Positions 59,201-64,000 of a DNA stretch of 64,000 nucleotides are shown here, piece by piece. Position numbers and translations under genes: made by a program. The notes under the pieces were generated by a model. The model was not told where the DNA came from, made no database searches, and saw only the letters and a list, made by a program, of their open reading frames with translations. Each line of letters opens with the position of its first letter. Within the stretch, counting starts at the first letter, position 1. The DNA comes from Girardinichthys multiradiatus (taxonomy: Eukaryota; Chordata; Actinopteri; Cyprinodontiformes; Goodeidae), in the NCBI RefSeq assembly GCF_021462225.1, contig NC_061811.1, positions 9,511,663-9,575,662 of the forward strand, written 5' to 3'.

Positions 59201-62200
59201 GAGTAATTCTTTTCCTCTGTTGAACTTCAGTATGGGGGACTGCTACAGTGTTTTAGACTGCAGTTGTCAGGATTTTATTAGAAAGAAAACTTTATGCCCA
59301 TAATAAACCTGACTGTGTTTTATTATAACAAGGAACTAATTAGATCGTCTATATAATTGGACTGATTTGATTATATGTTCCTGTGTATAGTTTGGATCTG
59401 TTGATCAGAACTCGAATCTTAGAATGACGTCACACCCGAGTTGAGCCGGTTCATGTTGCCAGTTGGAAAACCAGCAGGAGTTAACGGTTGTAGTGTGACG
59501 GCTGTCAGTATTACATACTGATTACATCACATGTCTTTCGATTCTGTGTGTTTACACAGTAAAGGAACATGCTAACAAAAAGAAACTGTACAGTACTGCT
59601 GACTACACAGTTCTCTTGTGTGCATTAATGTGATAAAAACTGTCAGAATGCAGAGAAATAGTTTATTCTTGCACTATTTGACAACGTTCTGTATGGTTCA
59701 GCTCACAGATGGACAGAACCTTTGTCTTAAAAATCCTATTTAACTTGAGCGTGACCACAGGACCTAAAGCTGTGAAGCTTAATCAAACTTATGGATTTTA
59801 GGACAATGAAGAATGTCTCACTCTGTGATTGATTTTTTTATTACTACTGATTTTTGCTTTTATTTTATATTTTCAGTTATATTGTTATGTAATGTAGTTG
59901 CTATGATCGTGTATGTTTCAAACTGGTCTCTCTTTAAAAAAAAAGAGACCCTGTGACTCTATGAATGAAGGTAAAATAAAATAATACAAATGTGTATTCA
60001 TATTGGATATTGAACGCAGGGTCTGGAAAACAAAAAAATAAAGTTAATAAAAACAGTAAAATTATATAAAATACATAAAAAATATAAATCAGTAGTACAA
60101 ATAGGTAAAAGCTCTCATAGGATTTGAATAAAATAAAAGGTAAAATAAAATTTTAAACATTATTATAAAAAAAATATTCAGCCATGCTTTCCGTGTTTTG
60201 GGACTTCCAACCTAAGGAAGACACTGCAAACAAGACTGGGTCCTGAAATGCTTGAAAGTTATTGTACCAGAGTTCCTCCTGAAAGCTGCTGCATCAAAAC
60301 GGCTTAGAAAAATGACATTTATTCTGCAACAATCAGAAAAGTTTCCTCTGTGAATACAGTCATACTGTGAGAGAAACGCTCGGTCCTGCTATGAATAAGC
60401 TGTCAGGAAAGTCGGTTCACATTAACATAAAAGTCAAGGTGTCGCCGCCTGCTGACAAGCTGAGGAGTTATGTAGTGTTTGTTGTATTGATCCTCTGCAG
60501 CCACCATCTACAGTTCAGTTTCTGTCTGTTTTTGTCCTGTTTGGTGTGCTGTTTTGGGTGGCATTAGGTTGTGTTTCTATTATTATTGTGTCGTCCAGCC
60601 TTAGCAGGCTTTGTCCTCAGCTTAGTTTGTCAACAGTGAGTCCGAGCCATCAGATTGTTTCTTTTGTCTTCTGCGACACAATAATCCTCTCTTCTCTCCC
60701 TCTGTGTCTGGCCTGCTGTCAGAACTCTGACACACTAATTAAACAATCAGACACTTGTTTTCAGCCATCTTGGAACGTTTCAGCTTCCCACCACCCCACC
60801 ACCATGAACGCCCTCCATGTCCCAGCAGGTTCATGTCAGGGCTGAGTGTTTCCTCAGCCTCCTCTCTCTGAAGCAGTGATAAATCTGCAACCATCATCAT
60901 CTTACCCCATTTGTCTCCTGCTCACATAACACAGAGCTGCTCCATCAGCAGCTTCTGAAAGTTCCTCAATGGGAAGATTTAATGGGAGGTCTGAGAGCTG
61001 CTAAACCTGGTTCCTCTGCAGTAATAATGTTTAATTATTTAGTCTTAAAACATGACTAACGGAGGATTTCGACCTGCGGCTTAGACAATTCAAAACGACA
61101 TCATCATAGTTCCTCAGTTACGTATCTTCTCCATAAACTCTGGGCTAACCTGTAACTGCATCTGCTCTGAGTTTGGCTACAATAGAGCTGTTGAAATGAC
61201 TTTATTGGATTAGATTGCTAGTACCGAGTTGGATTCCCCCGTTTGCCTTTACAATTTCCCTAATTCTTCATGGTATATTCAACAGCATGTTGGAAACATT
61301 CCTCAGAGATTTTGGACAAGATTGATAGCTGCAGATTATTCTGCTGCACATTCAGGGGGTCTAGTATCCCGATCCACCACAGCCCAAAGGATCCAGCGCT
61401 TCAGTTTGAGATGGTTTGAGTTTTGTGTCTCTGTGCATAATGATGCTAGAGGTAGCCATCAGAAGATGGGTACACTGTGGTCATAAAGGGATGGATATGG
61501 TCAGCAACAATACTCAGGCAGGCAGTGGGGTTTAAATGATGCTCAGTTGGTAGTAATGGGCCAAAGCTTGCGGAGAAAATACCTTCCACACGATAGCACT
61601 ACCACCAGCTGCCTGAACCGTGGATACAAGGCAGGATGAATCAATGCTTTCATGTCATTAATGCCAAATGCTATCTGATTGTCGCAGCTGAAATGAAGAC
61701 TCATCAGCCAACGTTTTTCCAATGTGTTTAAGTCCAAATGGCTGAGAATGTTTGCTGTTCTCAGCCAACAGTAGTGGTACCTGGTGTGGTTGTCTGCTGC
61801 TGTAGCCTATCTGCTTCAAGGTTTGATGAGTTGTGCACTGAGACAGTGGTTGTAATGGCTGGTAATTTAAGGTACTGTGGCTTTTTTGTTATATCAAAGC
61901 CTGTGTCCTTTAACCTGTGACATCAACAGAGCAATTTCACCCATTCAGCTTGCGATCATTGAATATTTTCTTCAAAATTCCCATCTGGCACCAACAGCCT
62001 TGTCACAATCAAAGTCTCTTTCTCACTCTGATGCTCAGTTTGAACCTCAGCAAGTTGTCTGAATCACAACTAAATGCCTAAATGGATTGAGTTGTTGCCG
62101 TGTGATCGGTCGGTAGGGTGGTTGTAAGCCAGTGTATCTAATAAAGTGGTTGGTGCTAACTGTTCATCTGCTTATTGATACTACATCAGTAATTAGTGAA

Positions 62201-63586
62201 AGCTTGGATCTTTAAACCATAAATGGGAAGAATCACAGAAAAAGTACAACCAGGAGATTCAGCCTTACTATAAACATCAATAACATTCTTCTTCGAAGAT
62301 AAAGTGAATTTAATAGCTTTAAATAAAAACTTTACATCAAAAAACAAGTTAACTTTCTTCTTCCGTGTTCCATAAATGATGCAAATAAAGATAGAAGGAC
62401 AGATAATCTAGCTCTCTGACATGAAACTGGAATTTGGGACACATATGAAGATGTTCAGATTTGACTATACATCTCCCTTCTTTCTTCTCTCTTCTCCCAG
62501 TGTGACCCACCCCTGCAGATCCAGGATCTGTTCCAGGACATTCAGGATGGATACGTCCTCATGGCCCTGCTGGAGGAGCTCTCTGGCTGCAAATTGGTCA
62601 GACTCTGATGTTCTCAATCATTTTCATGTAAACTCATGATGTCCTGAGCAGCTGTGTAACTGCTCTCTGTTTCCGTCTCATAGCTTCACAGCTTCAAGAA
62701 GTCCGCACATCGGATTTTCCGGCTCAACAACATCGCCAAGGTGCTGTCTTTCCTGGAGGAGAGAAACGTGAGACTCCCACTCAGTCGACTGTGCTTGAGC
62801 CGATCCCTGTCTGATTGATCGGTTTGTTAAAGCTGGATTTATTCGTGTTTCCAGGTGAAGCTGGTCAGCATCGATGCGGTCGACATCGCTGATGGAAACT
62901 CCTCCATCATCCTTGGACTCATCTGGAACGTCATCCTCTTCTTTCAGGTACTCCGTGTCTATCAGCATTTGGCTTTCATGCTCTACCTCTGATCCGTTGT
63001 TCCCAGTTAGGTGTGAGAAAAAAGAAAAAAAACGGACACTTTCAGCTGGTTTATGGTCATATCTGACATTCAAGGGTGTATCTAATCCAACTTTTCCATC
63101 TCCACTAAGATCAAAGAGCTTACGGGAAACATCCGGAGCCAGTTCCCCTCCTCGTCCAGCTTGTCATCCATACCCACCAGCTCCGACTCCGACACGTCCT
63201 TCAGCAGCACGCCATCAGAAGAGCGACAGTCTGCAGCCATCACCATGAGGGAGAACAGCAAGGCCATCAAGAAGCTGCTGCAGTGGATCCAGAGGAGAAC
63301 CCGGAAGTGGGTTGGCTGTGGACTTTTGTAGCAGAATAAAACCCAGACTAATAAAGAAACTGATTCTGATTTGATCTCTTGTCGTCTTGTAGGTACGGGG
63401 TGGCTGTGCAAGACTTTGGGAAAAGCTGGACCAGTGGTCTGGCCTTCCTGGCAGTCATTAAGTCTATTGACTGCAGTCTGGTGGACATGAGGAAGGCCAA
63501 GCTGAGGACTCCCAGAGAGAACCTGGAGGATGCCTTCAGGATAGCTCACTACAGTTTGGGAATACCTCGACTGCTGGAACCTGAGG
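40929..63586 (+). CDS. clmn: Calmin (calponin-like, transmembrane), 5' part, continues off window
   Basis: Spliced gene with coding exons 40929-41013, 58045-58106, 62501-62596, 62684-62767, 62855-62947, 63110-63306 and 63393-63586. All junctions are GT-AG with matching phases, giving 270 residues so far. The order fits calmin: a short N-terminus (DWFEREEFIGQISDIRVQNL), CH1 (about residues 29-140), a Ser/Thr-rich linker, and CH2. Family knowledge: calmin binds actin through its tandem CH domains and is anchored in membranes by a C-terminal transmembrane segment, here beyond the right edge. The mostly well conserved CH residues and exon structure argue against nesprin, spectrin or actinin, which share the domain but not this N-terminus or linker. 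Fish may have two paralogues; which one this is cannot be decided here. Confidence 0.92.
41014..43062 (+). other. clmn intron 1, 5' part
   Basis: CpG-rich at first, then AT-rich. No exon or clear repeat until the Tc1-like element at 43065. Confidence 0.5.
43065..43953. mobile_element. Tc1-like element, internally deleted
   Basis: TA-flanked (43063-43064, 43954-43955). Ends CAGTGCAAAAGTATTCATAC and its partner GTGTGAACATTTTTTGTCCA GCACTG are imperfect inverted repeats. Minus-strand scrap LYLNTIQNLWQDLKDSQVHS resembles the DLNPIENLWxDLK motif of Tc1 transposase. About 0.9 kb, too short and too damaged to encode an active enzyme. Confidence 0.7.
43956..46050 (+). other. clmn intron 1, no supported feature
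   Basis: No exon recognised; several short open frames look random. Confidence 0.4.
46060..49375 (+). mobile_element. L2-clade LINE, 5'-truncated, with long intact 3' half
   Basis: Begins within the C-terminal part of the endonuclease region (HSLDLVLT near 46095, then after a one-nucleotide shift GIECKDITIFSHNPVLSDHF), passes the linker and full RT (main frame 46413-48440), then a 0.9-kb 3' untranslated region with AAGTGCCTTGAGACGACATG and the tail GGTGCTATATAAATAAACTG AATTGAATTGA. The left boundary is approximate. Lies in sense orientation in clmn intron 1. Confidence 0.88.
46413..48440 (+). pseudogene. L2 LINE ORF2 fragment: reverse transcriptase and C-terminal region (675 codons)
   Basis: Long uninterrupted frame. 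RT motifs in order: LAPWFNSELRTLKHNVRKLE (linker), AVIKPLLKKPSLDRDDLKNYRP, LPFLSKILEKIVANQM, FEEFQSGFRAHHSTETALLK, VLLDLSATFDTVDHNILLER (usually LSAAFDTVDH), GVPQGSVLGPILFTIFMLP, HCYADDTQLYLSM (YADD catalytic site), VKNLGVIFYQDMSFKSHIKQ, then the C-terminal LHWLPVKSRIKFKILLLTYK and WNQLPVLVREADTLSTLKAW. The true ORF continues upstream in the neighbouring frame (DSLVDSITSSLRDALDNAAP), the shift falling in the C run at 46420-46425, so the ATG at 46413 is not the native start. The endonuclease is missing, so autonomous movement is impossible. Confidence 0.92.
50456..50494. repeat. (CA)n-rich microsatellite
   Basis: ACACACACACACATGCGCGC followed by more ACAC units, slightly interrupted. Confidence 0.85.
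53605..53800. repeat. Degenerate tandem repeat with GATTCCTGA-x-CAGATT unit
   Basis: Irregular copies of a unit of about 20-30 nt around TGATTC and CAGATT (GAACAGATTCTTGATTC, CCAAGCAGATTTCTGATT, CTGAGCAGATTCCCTGC, CCGATTCCTGAACAGATT). Spacing varies, so an old minisatellite. Confidence 0.45.
56810..57310 (-). mobile_element. Tc1-like transposase remnant
   Basis: Minus-strand frame 56969-57226 reads NKIWRNIGEACMPETNIPTV, RYGGGSIMLCLAFGKTGAVH, KTDGKVWKRRIGGNFE, recognisably the KHGGGSIMLWGCF stretch of Tc1 transposases. + strand CAGCATGATGCTGCCACCCC is its usual nucleotide signature. Frames broken, ends not found; a TACAGTATCTAACATTTTTGG near 56847 may be close to one end. Confidence 0.7.
58045..58106 (+). 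CDS. clmn: clmn exon 2 (start of CH1)
   Basis: 62 nt, acceptor TTTCAG, donor AAG/GTCTGT. Completes a valine codon with exon 1 and encodes EREVVQKRTFTRWMNLHLEK. The VQKRTFTRWxNxHL motif opens the first calponin-homology domain (actin-binding site 1 region). Confidence 0.92.
59110..59290 (+). repeat. L2 LINE 3' fragment
   Basis: Contains CTGTCTTCTCAAACCCCCAG, GGGTTCTGCTGAAGGTTTCT and AGTATGGGGGACTGCTACAG, matching the 3' region of the L2 at 48960-49110, more diverged. Confidence 0.55.
61220..62160. mobile_element. Decayed DNA transposon, fish-wide repeat type
   Basis: Ends in CCAGTGTATCTAATAAAGTG GTTGGTG, a terminus common in fish repeats, preceded by TGATGCTCAGTTTGAACCTC AGCAAGTTGTCT and CCTAAATGGATTGAGTTGTTG. 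The interior shows scraps of a coding region on the minus strand (VVVLSCGRYFLRKLWPI around 61560). Superfamily not certain; boundaries approximate. Confidence 0.45.
62501..62596 (+). CDS. clmn: clmn exon 3 (CH1)
   Basis: 96 nt, phase 0-0, acceptor CCCAG, donor TTG/GTCAGA. Encodes CDPPLQIQDLFQDIQDGYVL followed by MALLEELSGCKL. The DLFxDIQDGxxLMALLExLSG core is a CH1 hallmark shared with calmin. Confidence 0.93.
62684..62767 (+). CDS. clmn: clmn exon 4 (CH1)
   Basis: 84 nt, phase 0-0, acceptor CATAG, donor AAC/GTGAGA. Encodes LHSFKKSAHRIFRLNNIAKV then LSFLEERN; HRIFRLNNIAKxLxFLE is characteristic of the CH1 domain. Confidence 0.93.
62855..62947 (+). CDS. clmn: clmn exon 5 (end of CH1)
   Basis: 93 nt, phase 0-0, acceptor TTCCAG, donor CAG/GTACTC. 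Encodes VKLVSIDAVDIADGNSSIIL then GLIWNVILFFQ; the LGLIWxIIxxFQ end of CH1 domains is clear. Confidence 0.93.
63110..63306 (+). CDS. clmn: clmn exon 6 (Ser-rich linker and start of CH2)
   Basis: 197 nt, phase 0-2, acceptor CTAAG, donor CGGAA/GTGGGT. Encodes IKELTGNIRSQFPSSSSLSS, a Ser/Thr-rich stretch (SSDSDTSFSSTPSEER) and then KAIKKLLQWIQRRTRK, the start of CH2. The serine-rich linker between the CH domains is a calmin feature and a likely phosphorylation target (inference). The acceptor CTAAG has a short pyrimidine tract. Confidence 0.92.
63393..63586 (+). CDS. clmn: clmn exon 7 (CH2)
   Basis: 194 nt, phase 2-1, acceptor TGTAG, donor GAGG/GTAAAA. Encodes YGVAVQDFGKSWTSGLAFLA, VIKSIDCSLVDMRKAKLRTP, RENLEDAFRIAHYSLGIPRL and LEPE. 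VxDFxxSWxxGLAFxAxIxxxxPxLVD is the CH2 signature. The following calmin exon (starting with the D of DxMVD) is off the window. Confidence 0.93.
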
Positions 63587-63669
63587 GTAAAAATCGCAGT
63601 TTTACATTTCTGATCCATGAATTAGACGCTGGCTACCGCTGATGCTGTGGCACATTCCTGATGTTCTGA

Positions 63670-64000
63670 TTAGATGAACAGCAGTTTCTCTAGGACCTTC
63701 ATGATGTGGAATGTCAGGGCAACAGGTCTATAGTCATTGAGGACTGATGGGGGACTTTTTGGACCTGCAGCCTTATTCCAGTTCAGTCTCTCCAGTTGCG
63801 TCTTCACCTGACTTCTTGAGACACACAAGTGGAAGTTGAGGCAAAGGAAGCATCAACATGTTCTGATTTTGTTGAAGACAAACATGTAGAAGCAGAAGGA
63901 TCCATGGCTGAAGTGGAAGATAAAACTTTTGAGGTGTGAAAGTAAGGCTTTAGGTCAAAGGAGAGTGGGATGTCTGTTTGGCTGTGAGCAGGAGAGGAGG
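63670..64000 (-). repeat. Rex1/CR1-like LINE fragment, second copy
   Basis: Nearly the same sequence as 33465-33860: AACAGCAGTTTCTCTAGGAC CTTCATGATGTGG, TCAGGGCAACAGG, TATAGTCATTGAGGACTGAT, CACCTGACTTCTTGAGACAC. About 120 nt present in the other copy after GGACTGAT (33540-33660) are missing here. Runs off the right edge, in clmn intron 7. Confidence 0.75.

Larger units (their letters stand above)
58107..62500 (+). other. clmn intron 2
   Basis: 4.4-kb intron with an L2 3' fragment (59110-59290) and a decayed DNA transposon (61220-62160). No exon recognised. Confidence 0.6.

Noticed and set aside
63379..63642. 87-codon frame taken as a full gene
   Set aside because: Only 63393-63586 is exon (clmn exon 7); the frame runs into intron on both sides.

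Overview
The window reads as nuclear DNA of a teleost fish. It has intron-rich vertebrate genes with GT-AG splicing, a fish-type NLR immune receptor (small repeated N-terminal exons, FISNA-NACHT, LRR, B30.2), and a repeat set typical of fish: Tc1-like transposons, L2, RTE and Rex1/CR1-like LINEs, tRNA-derived SINEs and solo LTRs. Nothing prokaryotic, and no CRISPR array or RNA gene, was seen.

Region 1 (1 to about 14.2 kb, + strand): the 3' part of one NLR gene whose first exon lies off the window. Ten exons can be placed by sequence. All splice phases agree and give 1,110 codons plus a stop: three short N-terminal repeat exons, a linker exon, a pre-FISNA exon, the large FISNA-NACHT-helical exon, two 174-nt LRR exons, a 47-nt linker and a PRY-SPRY exon. 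Walker A, Walker B and the sensor motif are intact. Its introns hold a nearly intact Tc1-like transposon, a MITE, two SINEs and an L2 fragment.

Region 2 (about 14.2-19.4 kb): intergenic DNA with a solo LTR that has a clear 5-bp target duplication, and Tc1 remnants.

Region 3 (19.4-30.0 kb, + strand): a tandem NLR copy that is clearly a pseudogene. It keeps a recognisable first exon and matching exon lengths, but carries frameshifts, in-frame stops, a lost splice acceptor, changed Walker A and B residues and a 1.97-kb insertion. No SPRY exon was found after its LRR.

Region 4 (30-40.6 kb): repeat-rich intergenic DNA. It includes a minus-strand LINE, and a second minus-strand LINE split by a younger plus-strand RTE insertion with an 11-bp duplication.

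Region 5 (40.6-64 kb, + strand): the 5' part of clmn (calmin), an actin-binding, calponin-homology, tail-anchored membrane protein. A CpG-rich promoter region precedes exon 1. Intron 1 is about 17 kb and carries a large L2 LINE. Seven coding exons cover the N-terminus, CH1, a Ser-rich linker and most of CH2; the gene runs off the right edge.

The genes do not form a pathway: the left half is a small tandem NLR cluster (innate immunity), the right half a cytoskeletal gene. I did not find a convincing new biological system. The points most worth a second look are the phase-symmetric N-terminal repeat exons, the unassigned 1.97-kb insertion, and the readable insertion histories.
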